Assembly: GCF_901709675.1 (NCBI RefSeq)
Contig: NC_051089.1
Location: 8,737,476 to 8,801,475, forward strand
From: Syngnathus acus
Taxonomy: Eukaryota > Chordata > Actinopteri > Syngnathiformes > Syngnathidae
Length of the DNA: 64,000 nt
Direction: 5' to 3'
Below, in pieces: positions 50,860 through 62,920 of this stretch; the first letter of the stretch is position 1, and every line of letters begins with the position of its first letter. Below the pieces are notes generated by a model. It had not been told where the DNA came from and searched no databases. It saw only the letters and a list, made by a program, of their open reading frames with translations. The position numbers were made by a program, and so were the translations under genes.

Positions 50860-51910
50860 TTAACAAAATTGTGGCAAGATTAAATAAAGACCCTCTTGTA
50901 CTGGTGAAGTCTGCCTACAAGCTGTATGAGGTCAAAGTTGTATAAACAATTTAACCAAACCTTTTTCCCCAACGCAAGAAATGGGAACGCTTGTTTAATT
51001 TTTCAATTTGCCCAATGTATTCACATCCATTTGTCATTTGCATATTTGACCTTGTACAATCAGGGATGTGGTTTTTGGCTCAATGCAGCGATATTGCATC
51101 TTGCATTTAACATTCAACAATATTTCCAGCTGAGCCTCGCAGGCCCACAAGCTCAATAACACTTTGAGGGTTTGACAGAAGTGAGTGCAGTTGGTTCTGA
51201 CACCTCTGGGACTTTGGGGCTTGCCTGGATCCGCACACCGGCGCAGGTCACTCTCAAATTTGTTGCTTTTCCTTCTTTCGTCAGCTCAGGGACAGAATGA
51301 AGCTTTAACCTCATCGCCTATCCAATGTGTCCCCTGGTAGCACTTCTGGATTTAGAACTGGGAAATTGCACTCGGAACATGAGCGGTGAGAAGGGACAGA
51401 TGGGATTGTTTCACTTTAGCTATACTGTACGGTTTCATGTTTCATTTAGTTATAATTTATAGTGAGGCTATGTCGGTAAAGATGATGTTCCTTGTGCCAA
51501 AAGCAATATACATTTTGACGTTGCTCCGGTTTTCTTCAACAAAGCACAATCTTTTCACTACAAATGGAGTTTTAAATTGTGGGAGGAAATAAAATCAAGT
51601 ATTTTTCTCCACTCTCAAGCGGCATCAGTCATAATACTACAAGGTGAAAAGGTGAATTGTATTTTGTTGACAAACTAAATGTTTGAGTCACGAAAACGTA
51701 TTAGCGTAAAGTTCCCGGTGGCTGCAATATATCCCAGTCACGTGAGGCTTTTTTTTACATTGCACGAGGCACTCTAAAAATTCTACCTAAGTCCAAAGCC
51801 AAGTCTGACTTATACTGGCTAGCCTGAGTTTCTCCAAGTGCGTGCACTCATGACTGACAATGAGGCGATCTAAAGCAACCAAACCAGTCAACTATATGAC
51901 GGAAGTATAC
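50860..51910. other. Non-coding DNA, no gene recognised
   Basis: Short unmatched frames (77 codons or fewer) and no recognisable repeat. Nothing else seen. Confidence 0.55.
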
Positions 51911-51914
51911 ATTT

Positions 51915-52118
51915 TTTTGTTTTGTTTATTTGACAGGGACAACGTACATCAATGAACATTTCTGTAGATGCACCAGAATTAGCCAAGAGCTAGCCAAGGT
52001 GTGTGAAGTGTCTTGCCCAAAGACACGACAACACATGGCTCGGCCAGAGCTGGCTTTGAACCGCTGATACTCCGGTTTCTCAACGACCCACTCTACTGCC
52101 TGAGCAACGGCCAACACC
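51915..52118 (-). mobile_element. tRNA-derived SINE, second family
   Basis: On the minus strand the head starts near 52118 with GTTGGCCGTTGCTCAGGCAG and AGTAGAGTGGGTCG (degraded A box). GGTTCAAAGCC (52052-52062) follows, which is close to a pol III B box. The body contains TGTCTTTGGGCAAGACACTT, a segment common in fish SINEs, and it ends in a CCCTGTCAAATAAACAAA tail. It differs from the SINE at 26271-26574. The tRNA-like head is decayed and not a functional tRNA. Confidence 0.75.
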
Positions 52119-52299
52119 ATTTTCAGATGTAGGTATAACTAACTAGCTAAAGACATATCACAGCTGCTCTAGAAAAACTGCTGATGGGAACTTTTATCGT
52201 ATAATATTATTTTGAAATCATTAAGACATATCTCAGAAATCACTTAACAGGGTCTTTAAATGTATTGGTTTTTTTTGAGTGGCTTGCATTGAAGCGCAA

Positions 52300-52780
52300 A
52301 AGTCTCCAACATGACAGGAGTCTCTCTGCCACCTGTCACGCTGTGGCTCAAAGGCAAATACTCAACGGAGCAGACCCCAGGCCATCTAGTCCTCTGTGTC
52401 TACTTCACAATCGGTCCTCTGTTCGCAACTTCGGGTGGGTCCAGCTCCTTCCATCCACATCGCTGTGAAAACAACCAAATCTCAACACACTCTCGCACTG
52501 GCTTAGCCATGTGTAAATAGTCCCGTACACATTCTCGGACCTACTTCTAAACCCATCACACACCGCGGCACAGCAGGATCTTTGGGGAACCTAACCCCAT
52601 TCCTGCCACTTACCATTATGGTACTGCCTGTCTGCTCCATTGGAAACACGTGTGTGCTCCCATGCTCAATGCATTCATGCATGAACATGTGCGGCTGCCA
52701 AGGTATTCCCACTGTACCGCTGGGTGTGACTGTGCACACAAAGTCAACAATGTCACCGCGATAAACTGTCATCCCCTCAA
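52300..52780. other. Less AT-rich unassigned segment
   Basis: This stretch is visibly less AT-rich than its surroundings and stays open in parallel frames on both strands (plus 52265-52520, minus 52503-52772). The peptides resemble nothing I recognise. No splice layout, pol III signal or poly(A) end is clear. It may be an old unrecognised repeat or a diverged pseudogene. I assign no function. Confidence 0.3.
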
Positions 52781-54526
52781 TCCCTGCCTTGATCTTTGCC
52801 AGCCACTCAAATATTAGATTACATCAGCATACATACTAAACTGGAAATTCTTTTGAGGTTAAAAACAAATCTACATTGAGCCGTGGTTTACGAAAATCTC
52901 GATCCACATAAAACCTGAGTTTGTGGGCTGTCACTGTTACATGTCAAAATAGCAGATGGTGTTACACTCTGACTGTTTAACCAATAAAATGTTTATAAAA
53001 CATAATTCCGGAAAAGGCACAATGGCGACTAAAATAGGATTCGGTAGAGTGCAGACATCTTGAACCTTGAGCATGCCTGTCTTACATTTGAAAAAGTTTG
53101 ACGTGCAGGTTCTGTTCCACTCCAATCAAGTAGGAGGCAGTAATCCACATTAAAATGAAATGAAAAATGTGACTCAAAAACAGATGGTGGAACTACTCCT
53201 GAAAATTAAGTTGCCGAAAAAAAAACTGAAATAAATTTTGTCATGCCTGGCATTAAACACCAATGCTAGTGTAACTTGCCTCGGTATTCACACGATAAAC
53301 AAAGCTGGAGCCAGAGGACAAAATGACTTCAATACATCACTGTTCTTTTAAGTCAAGACCCTTCATCCTACCACCCAACTTAACACTTCAGCCATGATAA
53401 ATGGCAACAGCTTGTGTGGACCCCACCGCCCCACCCTTTACTCCCATTGTATGCTATGATGCACAGGGAGTCTCCTAATGTGCAATGATGAAAATGTTCT
53501 GCCACCGTGACGAGGCAAAGTCTTCAGTTTAAGAGACCCGAGAGCCGACATATGGTTGAGCGTATCGCAGGCGACATTGACGCATGGCTTACCTCAAGAG
53601 GAGGTTGGTCCACACCACTCGCAAAGGCTTTCACATCCCGGGAAAAAGGCCCATTCATTCTGAAAGGAAACCAGCGTAAAACATGTTTTGGGTACGAGAG
53701 CATTACAGCGTGTGGTACTGAAAATCATACAAACACGCAAGAGTGAGTGTGAGCACGTAGCAGTTGGACCACACACGTGCACATAAAAATTATCATGCGT
53801 CACAATCTTAATCTACACTAACATTCACACATGCATAAACACACATTTGCCCACTTAAACATTCAAATAACGCAAAATGACTACCTCAGGCCAAGAAATA
53901 CAGGCCCACTCTGTTGTTGGATGGACCCTCCAGTGACAGAGCCTCAGTGTTTCCATGACTGGATGGGCTCCTCAGAATTTATGTCTCTTTGATGATCTGT
54001 GGTAAGTGATATAATAATCATGCTGCTTCATGGTTGCCAGAACACTTGCCCATATTGGCGTGCCAGCTCTGTGCCCGCGGGGGGAACCTCTGCCAAATAA
54101 AAGCTATCCGATTTCTGAAGGCAGGCATCGGTAATGAGGAGCAATGCCCTGCCAGGCACAACCACTAACACTCTCTCTACCACTCATTTAGGGGTTGCTC
54201 TAGAGCTATTTGGTACTTAACATCATGTTAAATAATCTATTTTACTTCAACTTAAATTTACATTTTGTCAGGAACCTATCATTTACAAGCAGGCTACATA
54301 TGCATGGTTGTGTACTTTGTGCATGGATTATTTACAATTTCATGGAAAAGACAGAAAGTGTTCTGAAATGACCCATATCAGCTTCCTGGATATTTGGACC
54401 CATTCAAATTATGTACTACAGTACAAACCATCTTTTTAAAAGAGTAATCACTGTGGGCACGATGAGGGCCAAAATCACTGGCTTTGGATGACGGCAAAGT
54501 TGACAGTGTTTTGTTACATAGAAGAC

Positions 54527-54660
54527 TACATTATGGAGAGCAAACAGTAGTTCACAGTTGTATGCACTTTATAATGGAGAGCCACTTGTTTTTTACATTA
54601 TAGAGAGCAAACAGCAGTTCACAGTTGTAAGCACTTTATAATGGAGAGACACCTTTTTTA
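54527..54660. repeat. Tandem duplication, 67-bp period
   Basis: The unit TACATTATGGAGAGCAAACA begins at 54527 and recurs at 54594 with few substitutions. Both copies contain GTTCACAGTTGTA and CACTTTATAATGGAGAG. There are two copies only. It is probably a local duplication in unique DNA and has no coding content. Confidence 0.9.
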
Positions 54661-55057
54661 CTCCACGGATCGATAAACCACATCGGAGTCTTTCTGTCTG
54701 TTGAGAATGAGAATATCTTGTCAGTCTTGAAGGAAAAGCTCATAGCTGGTTACATGGCACACACTGAATGGCTGTATGTCCCTTGAGCTTTTTAGGTTAA
54801 GACAAATGATGAAAAAGGCTGAGGGCTGAGCTAACACTTAATAGCAAACACACAAGACAATACAAGAATTGATCATTTGTGCCATCAGAGATTAAAAGGC
54901 TTGGAAATCACCAGAGACCATGATACATCGGCTTCATTTTGAGACAATAAAGTAGATGTCAATTTAGAAAAAAAAAACTACAACCTGTGTTTTTTCATTA
55001 GTTTTGTTCCATACCTACTATTTTATAGCTAGACATAACGACTGAAAACAATATCTG

Positions 55058-55084
55058 ACACACACACACGCACACATATACACA
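55058..55084. repeat. CA microsatellite
   Basis: An interrupted run of CA units with CG and TA interruptions. Confidence 0.7.
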
Positions 55085-56309
55085 TGACTTTTTTTTTTAA
55101 GTCGCATTTCTCAGATTACGTTATTCCATTTATCATCAAGCTGACAGAAATTCTCAGAAGAAATTAAAACAATGATATTAATGAAGTTAGAAGTCTGTGC
55201 TGTGACTGTATAAGGTCGAAAACAAATAAATATGATTTGGCCTATCAGTCTCACAGCTACGACTGTTCCGTCATTCTTATTTCCTGCCTGGTAATAAGCA
55301 CCTGAATGCATAAGAGATGTTGCTCAAGTTCTTCCTGTCTATATTAATGTTTTATTTAGTGTTTTATATTATCATAATCAAAGTCCCAATAAAAATAGCA
55401 AAGCAGAATAAAATATACATATCAAGTGACAGCCTAGTTCCGTAACCTGTCCCACACAGAATCTTGATGTTATGTTAACAAATAAATTAGCATTTAAATA
55501 AGTCCTGCATTTTATCCTTCAAGGTTATGTTGTTATAGATATTAAATTAGAGTGGGCCTGCGTGTTTGGATGCTTGTGTTTGTTGGAGCTTGTAGGTGTG
55601 AGTCTGTGTGTATTTGTGTGTGCGTGTCTGTGTGTGGTCCGTACGCTGCCAACCGACAAGTCCCCCAGAGAGGTGTTAAAGCAGGTTTATTTTGGGCGGG
55701 TTTGGAAGAGAGCCCGATGGATATGTGCATGTTTCAATGTGTGTGGGTTACTGTGACTTCAAGCAAAGCTGACCGGACCTTACTACGGGGTTATAGTTTC
55801 TAGAGTTAAGTTGCCTTGTGTTTTCAAAAAGGCAGGTCCGGTGGCTTAGCTTGCTTTGGAAGATTAAGTTGGCTCATCTCCTAAAACGGCTGTCATAACA
55901 ATTAAAATATGAGCTCTGATTGCACCAGTGCTGCAGTCATTGTTGGAAGAGCAAACAATGACTCAACGCAAACAGCATCCCAAAGGGAACTCAGGTACCT
56001 CAGTGGGAAAAATCCAAATAGGGTTTTTGAAATTAAAACAAAGCTTCAGTGCTACCCCAAATGCAGTTGGTGAATATTTTTAAACTAGCACTTGAAATAT
56101 ATGGTCATTACAACAGTAAGATAGTTTGCCAGAATACATTTTACATTTGTGAGGGTCCTCAAGAACTCTATACTGTACGATACTATACTATACTCTTCAT
56201 TAAAAAAGTACTGAAATTTGGTACAATTGATATGTTATGAACACAACATAAGTTGCAAAAGGTCGGTGATTATCATGTGATTTATTTGGGTAAAAAAAAA
56301 TCACACAAA

Positions 56310-56392
56310 GTATTGGTATTGGAATTGGCAAGCATTATTATTGAATCAAATCGATTTTTTTAGGTATCGCCCATCTCTACGATTTGATTCCA
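56310..56392 (-). mobile_element. Possible hAT-like terminal fragment
   Basis: Read on the minus strand the right side gives TAGAGATGGGCGATACC, like the ends of many fish hAT/MITE elements (TAGRGATGGGCGATA). It is followed by a region with GGTATTGGAATTGG-type words. No partner end is seen. A chance match is possible. Confidence 0.35.
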
Positions 56393-57120
56393 CTGGGTTG
56401 CATTAAAATCTACAAATGTTTTTTTGTTTTTGGCCACAGTTCATTGTAACATTGAGCCCTGGTTCATCGCATTCGTTGTCGTCTTTTCATCAACAAAAGG
56501 CCACAAAATAGTTGTATTAAAACTGTAACAGAAGGTCCAACCAACTGATGGCAGGAAATTGGCATAACTTTGTTGTCACACAATGACGTGGCATTTATGT
56601 CAGCAGTACACATATTAGATCTATATGTTGCAAACAAACACTTGTTCAGGGCTCACCAAGTTTTAAATGCTAAGGTTCTAGGATTACCTTTAAAACAAGT
56701 GTAAACAAACATCCAGACTTTGATTCCAACAATGAGTTTGCTCAGTGCAGGAGGGATTAATGATTGAAGGAATAGATTTGTTCATACACTGATTGCATTT
56801 TTTGCATGCAAGGACATAAAGTGACAGCAATAAACCGTGGACCAGATTACTGCTGTCTACATGTATGATATTGTTTTCATCAAAAAAATACATGATATGT
56901 GAGCGACCGGGACGCAATGTGCCCCTCCCTACACCCCCAGCCTCATCCTACATGTGTTTGAATCAGCATAAGATAGTCCACAATTAATCTCAGAGGCAAA
57001 CTAATCTCTCCTTTAATATAATTGATTCATGAACCTGCTCAAACCATGTTGTTTTTAATCTACCCCTCACCGGCTGAGCAGTCATAATAAAATGTGGATT
57101 AACTTGTAAACTGGATGTTT

Positions 57121-57127
57121 TCTCTCT

Positions 57128-57194
<67 letters not shown>
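57121..57194. repeat. Long (CT)n microsatellite
   Basis: After a short interrupted TTTC start, an uninterrupted CT run continues to 57194. It encodes a Ser/Leu repeat in one plus-strand frame, which explains the 77-codon frame at 57115-57348. Such tracts are highly length-variable and would be a good polymorphic marker. Confidence 0.95.
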
Positions 57195-57195
<1 letters not shown>

Positions 57196-57199
57196 AATC

Positions 57200-59430
57200 T
57201 TAAGGCAGATCATGGCTCACGGTCGACAACAATAAATATGTATGCTAATTCACATCCTCATGAAGTATTAAAAAAAACACCCATGATATTACACATGCAA
57301 AAAAGCAAACAAACTCATATAAATGCATCCAGAGACATTCACATATAGTGCATACCTCAGGCAGTTTACAAATTTATGTCATGTATAATAGATCCAGACT
57401 GGTTTTCAAATTGGAAATTTGCACAAGGCATTTGGTCTGTTTCAATTTATCCCCAATCAAAAGTAATTCCCTTTTGTGAATTAATTGCATTCATTCAAGC
57501 TTAAATATCATTTTATGCTAAGAGACTATACAAAGTGCAGCACAGATAACTGAAGAAAAAACCAAACCTTAAAACACAATTTAGAAAACAATTTTCCAAA
57601 GAAAAGGAAAAAACATATTTTTAATTCAGTATTGTGCAAGTGTCAAACATAAGGCAGAGGGGGCAGATCTGGCCTAACTAAAAACTAAAAAGGCCAAACT
57701 AAAAATAATTTTACCACTAAGTACATTTCGCCATTTTACCAGAAGGCCGAAATGTTATGGAATGGTGATCTTGTTTGATTGAGTATGTTTAGCAAAAATA
57801 AAATTCAGTGTCAGTAGTTTGTTTTTATATACAGCCGCTCCTTCTCTCTTCAGTCAGTATATGCTTTGATTTTCTGCATTGTGTTCCATATCACAAGATA
57901 CAGAATAATTTCATAAGACATAAATAAAATAATCTGGCATCCTTGGTTGAGAAGGACAAGAACAGCATTATATTCACGTGTCTACTACGCGTCATCGCTC
58001 CCTCTAGAAAAGACGCTACCTTTGAGATTCTACGAAAAAGTGTAAGTTGAAAAGGTGGATAACATCAACCATGTTATGGTGAACCTCCAACCTTTAAAGT
58101 ATGGGTGGGGTTGGGTGAACTGATATACTGTAGATTGTGTGGAGCTGCCATGATTGAAGCCATGTGAATGTGGTGGTCTGGCCCATTAATCCATCAGAAA
58201 TCAGACCACACTTCACATCACCATTTGCACATTCCAACGCTCACTGATCCATCACAGGCAAAGACAACCTGGAAGCACTCAGACCCCAAAGTAAACCATT
58301 TCCTGAAGCCCTATACCTCCACCCACGGCCCGAGCCAGACATTTATTTGTTTTGCATCGCTATCCTGCGTAGTTTGGGTCATTGCAAAAACTAACTAGGG
58401 AATTTACAGGGCCAGGTTTCAAAGTCTGGGTGCATAGCGGGGCCGTCTGATATGTTCTCGTGGGTTTGGGACAGGAAGTAAAGATTTACAAATGGACTGG
58501 AGTTTTCTTGAAGACTTGCCAATGTTAGGTGGGCTGCTGTTATTCCAAAGGAAGAAAAAACCCTTCCCCACCCGACAGACGCATATCCTGTACGTCCATA
58601 TTCACGACACGTTATGACGGGAAACACTCTGTACAAAAAGTCAGCCTTAAGATCTTTACATCCTCCTGGTACAAAAAAAGGGTGGGCATATATCAAACCA
58701 TCTCAGCCACATATTTTATTCAGCTACATTGTTGTAGAAGGGAATGGGAGTTGTCTAATCAAATAGAATATCTCTAGTTGGGTTTTTTTGTTTGTTTCCT
58801 AACTGAAAAGAATAAATAAATAAAAAAGGAATTTAGGAATTTAGCAAATTCAAAATCTGATTTTAGGGAGCGTAGACAGGCAACAAATGACGATTTTTAT
58901 TTTCTCAATGTGGAGGACACTTTGCATGATTAGATTAAAAAACATGTATATTTTACATTTCATATTATTGTGACTTTAGACATGTTATTTCCTAGGGATG
59001 CAAACGGCAGTGATTTCAAAGAATGGCCCAGAACGTATTTTTGATTCACCATTACTGACACTTCCTTTTGTTGCATTTCAGCGACAAGATATCTTTGCAA
59101 CAAATGAATATGATACACATATCAAAATGACTCAGCCATGTTTTGGGCATTCAGAATGGGTTACTGTGATATTGTGGCTTTTTTAAGGGTACATTTTTTT
59201 AACTTTTTTTACTGCAAAATTACAGAAGAAAATAATTGTAATAATGTTATTCTATAAGTACTGTTTTTAATGCTAATGTAATTGAGGTGAGGAAAAGGGC
59301 TGGCCACACTGCTTCCCTTTTGTATTTATATTCACCTCTCTACCGGAATGTTTCCCACTCACTTGAGTCACCCCCCCCTTCGATCCCTCAAGTTCACTCT
59401 TACACATACACGTGCACACACACGCACAAA
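57200..59430. other. Non-coding DNA, no gene recognised
   Basis: Short unmatched frames only. A hAT-like end near 57637 is listed separately. CA-rich DNA near 59404-59427 is a weak simple repeat. Confidence 0.5.
57636..57700 (+). mobile_element. hAT-like terminal fragment
   Basis: GTGTCAAACATAAGGCAGAG then GGGGCAGATCTGGCC resembles the widespread vertebrate hAT end (CAGTGGTGTCAAACTCAAGG, then CCCGGGGGCCAGATCTGGCC). The outer CAGTG is degraded to GCAAG. No opposite end is recognised, so it is a truncated remnant. Confidence 0.5.
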
Positions 59431-59439
59431 AAGTAAAAG

Positions 59440-59800
59440 AGGACTTGAAAGACCTGTTTCAGGTGTTTGAACTCTTCATTACCAACTCCAGCCTGGGGAT
59501 CTGCTCTACTTGACAGTCTTGTTGATAGATTGTAATTGTGCAGTGGCAATTGATTGACTGGCCCTCACTTGGCGTAATATGCATTTATTGGAGGTTACAG
59601 GTAAAGGGAACAGCAGTAATGACTTTCCTCCGTGTCCTTTGGCAAATGACCCTGGCGAAACAGCCTTCTTTACAAGCTCTGATGGACACTTTGCAATATT
59701 CAACGAGGGGCAGGATATTTTTGCATTTCACTCTGAGATGTAACTGCTGACAAAGCAAGAAAATCTTCAGTTTCCCTTTTAATCAAATTTCAATTATTCC
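59440..59800. promoter_or_regulatory. Candidate regulatory block, about 360 bp
   Basis: A long repeat-free segment carries CAATTGATTGACTGG (59547-59561) and TAATATGCATTTATTG (from about 59575, octamer-like ATGCAT with flanking TAAT), followed by evenly composed sequence. It has no coding frame of interest (open frames on both strands are short). Texture and length resemble vertebrate conserved non-coding elements. This is inferred without alignment. Confidence 0.27.
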
Positions 59801-60022
59801 TACGGCAAAGAGGTAACACTCGTTTTGGTTGTCTATGTGTTCGTTATTTTCCTCCAGTAGCTGCAGGTAATTAATCATCCATACGTTTTTAAACATCTCC
59901 TCAGTCAGTACTTTGTCACCTGGGTGTGTGAGTGATTACCAGCGAAATAAATAAATTACATATTCCAAAGTGCGGAAAATACACATATGGCGTCTTGTTT
60001 GAAAACGTGGCGCATTTGAAGC

Positions 60023-60090
60023 GGAAGCGGAAAAGAAAAAAGGGATATCATGAATGGAAGTGGAAAAGAAAAAAGGGATATCATGAATGG
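60023..60090. repeat. Tandem duplication, 33-bp period
   Basis: GGAAGCGGAAAAGAAAAAAG (60023) and GGAAGTGGAAAAGAAAAAAG (60056) begin two copies of a 33-base unit ending in GGATATCATGAAT. The copies differ by one base, so the duplication is probably recent. Confidence 0.92.
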
Positions 60091-60109
60091 CGAGTGACTT
60101 GGAATGTTT

Positions 60110-62310
60110 AGGTGCAGCTAACGAAGTTGTAGAAAAAGAAATGTGCGGTAGTGGGTCAACTGTTTATTTTCTTTCTTTGTTTTTTATACCTTTTTTTTTT
60201 TAACAAGCCAGGAACATAAAGAGGGGAAAAGACACTTCCTAAGCCAAATTAGTTTGGAACAATTATGAAATAGTGCCTGCGTTGGCATTTTTTTGCGTCG
60301 GATATGTGTCTAAGAATATTCGAAGACAAATATAAGTAAAGAGTGAAGGTTTAAAAAATTGTAATCTAAACGAGCGCTAGCCAGCCTGAGTTGGAGGATG
60401 TTGAGAGGGCATTAAGGTCACTAGATGAAAAGATCAAACCACAAGTCACATTAAATATCTGGAACACTTGTGGATTATGTTAATACCATATACAAAAAAA
60501 ACATATCGTGCATATTGTGTGGCGAGGACATTTTCATCATCATTCTTTTGTTACAAGGAGCAAGGGTGCTTAGAGTGAATCTAAATCCAGAAACCAAAAA
60601 CCTGTGAGTCTGAGATGTTTGTCATACTCTGTATGACACTAAAATGGTTATATTTTATCTTTATGATGAGTTTGAGCAGGATTGACCATGATCCCTGATT
60701 AATATTATACTACCACAGGCGTATAAATGGTGTCTGGTTATTGTATTAAGCCTCGGCCTCCTGCTCTCTTTACTGGTCCCAGAGGAGGATGGGCATTGAG
60801 TACTAATTGGTTCCACAGTGAACCATAACACGCACCCCACCTAAGAATGCTCGCCTTGATTTTATTTATTTTTTTACAGGACTCTAACGAGTGTTTTGCA
60901 AACAAAATAAAGGGGTTGATAAGAGGTCGAGTAGGCAATTGATGCGGTTACTAAGTGGTTAATTTGCATTCTTTGAGAATATTCAACAAGGGGAGATGGT
61001 GGGTAAATTGGCCAGTGTTTGGGGGATTATGGTCATAAATGAAAACATAAACTCAGATACACATTTAATGAGGGATAGGCTTAATTTGGCGACTGTTACA
61101 GTTGTATAGGCTTTCACTTTAGTCAATTTTCATATATGTCACAATATAGCAAAAAAAAAACCTTCACCATGTTTGTACTTTACATTAGGGTTGCTGGGAT
61201 ACCAAATATTACATAGCAATTTCTAAAAAAGGATATAAATCCCTACCAAAGGAGAGATTTCATAATATTTTTTCACAAGATGAAAAAAATGAAATGAAAT
61301 GGGGCTCTTTAGATAAAATGAAGATGAAGGTGCTCAATCCCATGAAAACCAAGACCATATCATTCAAGGTTATGAAACTGCTGCCCCTGTTTCATCTGCT
61401 TCTCACTACTGTGGTTGTTCTTTGCTCCGTTGTCATTTGAGGAGCCAACTGCTAAAATCCCTGTCAGGAGAGAAATAGTGCTTCCTATTCCAGTCCCCTG
61501 TGGCAAATTTCCTAAAACATACATATAAATTGTGAGATCATTTTCATCCGATGTCTCCTTGGGGGGGAATCTGTTATTATAGCTTTCGTCACAAGCATGC
61601 AAGTGTGATGAGTCTGGTTTTTAAAACTGTACAGTAAATATGCACAATAAGACAGATTGATACTGGCGTGTGCACCCGTCTTTTTCACTGTCTGACATCA
61701 AATATAAAATAAGTCAGTTAAAATTTTCAGCGTGTAAATCTTTGTGAAGGCACACAGGCTTTAACCAGAAATGTAACGTAGCATTGACGAACTTGCCAAT
61801 AATGCTCGGTTCAGAGTTGCGTGCTTGAACAATCCACCAATTAAAATTAAACTTCCCAACTCGAGGAGGAGCCTGGAGCAAAAAAAAAAAAAAAAAGTTA
61901 TCCCTTACTGCTACTTTATAAAGAGAACATGGGGACAAGTTACAGCGTAATGGGACATTCCAAGCAAAAGACAAAACAGTCACATTACGATGTACAGTCG
62001 AGCCTCCATTCAGCCTCTGAGATTTGGTAATTTTGTAGCCACTTGTGTATTGTTTAATCAGCAGCGTTATCATCACCACTAGTCCTCCTCCCCTTCACAG
62101 CAAAAGTGCTGAAGCAGGTGAATTACTAGGCAGAACTTCACAGTCCTCTGGTGCATCTGTCAATTGTGCTGCTCGGCTGAATCCACAACCCCTCGGTAAC
62201 CTTTTATGACCACCTTGCTCGCAATATTGCCCCTAAAAATACATGTACCTTGCAAACGCAGCTCTACCATCGGTATTTATTTTGGATGCCTCATATATTG
62301 AGCCCTAATT
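60110..62310. other. Non-coding DNA, no gene recognised
   Basis: AT-rich sequence with short unmatched frames (longest 121 codons, minus 61714-62079) and an A17 run at 61880-61896. No AATAAA lies just upstream of that run, so it is treated as a simple homopolymer. Nothing else seen. Confidence 0.55.
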
Positions 62311-62319
62311 CTGAAATTA

Positions 62320-62560
62320 ATTATGTTTATTGCTTTTGCACGGTGATGATGCGAGACCATGTTGGTGGTTGGCGAATCATTCAGGGCAATAGCCTTATCT
62401 AATGGGGCTATAATGCCGGCTTGATTGGCTCGATCTGTTGGGGGGAAATGATGGCCCCCTCCACGGCCCCTCCGGCCACAGCGCCTCAGGTTTATATCTG
62501 AGAATGTGTTGCATAATTTCCACTTGTTTTACATGGCTGACCTACAGGATGATGTCTTTA
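62320..62560. promoter_or_regulatory. Candidate conserved regulatory block
   Basis: About 240 bases of repeat-free sequence, more G+C-rich than its surroundings, carry CTTATCT (62394-62400, GATA-type), GATTGGCT (62423-62430, inverted CCAAT box), a GGGGGAAATGATGGCCCCC stretch (about 62440-62460) and TTGCATAA (62510-62517, C/EBP-like). There is no open frame of note. Of all blocks in the window this looks most like a vertebrate conserved non-coding element, but the call rests on texture and motifs only. Confidence 0.32.
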
Positions 62561-62900
62561 TTGCAGTTAGATAATCATGAGGCTTCTGATCCTTAAAATC
62601 ATCCCCTGATTCTAGTAATGGGAAAAAAAATTGACTTGTCATTCTATGCTTGTCACATGTGTATTAGAAAACTACTTGGGCAGACATGATCGGGGAATAC
62701 GGCAGGAAAATTTCCACTGTGTAAAGTGATGTTCCATCGACAGTGCACTTAACCCTCGAGCAGTGTAGATAAACATGAAATGGCTCCTTTATTCCATTTT
62801 GTTTTATTCCTTTATTCGTGCACGCCGCTCTCAGAGGAGCACTGGCATCGATTGCTGATTTAATGAAAGCGGTCCTTCCTCTCCACCATTCCTCACTCTT

Positions 62901-62920
62901 CCTCCTCCTCCTCCTCCTCC
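62901..62920. repeat. (CCT)n microsatellite
   Basis: A short run of CCT units ends in CCAGGT. It superficially resembles a splice acceptor tract but has no coding frame behind it. Confidence 0.75.

Larger units (their letters stand above)
52790..57110. other. Non-coding DNA, no gene recognised
   Basis: Contains a 67-bp tandem duplication (54527-54660), CA-type repeats near 55060-55085, GT-rich DNA near 55560-55640 and a possible hAT-like end near 56330. Open frames are short and unmatched. Confidence 0.5.

Noticed and set aside
57115-57348. 77-codon frame with long Ser/Leu repeat
   Set aside because: It is only the translation of the CT microsatellite.
61880-61896. A17 run as a retroposed poly(A) tail
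   Set aside because: No AATAAA signal at a suitable distance upstream on the plus strand, so a simple homopolymer is the simpler reading.
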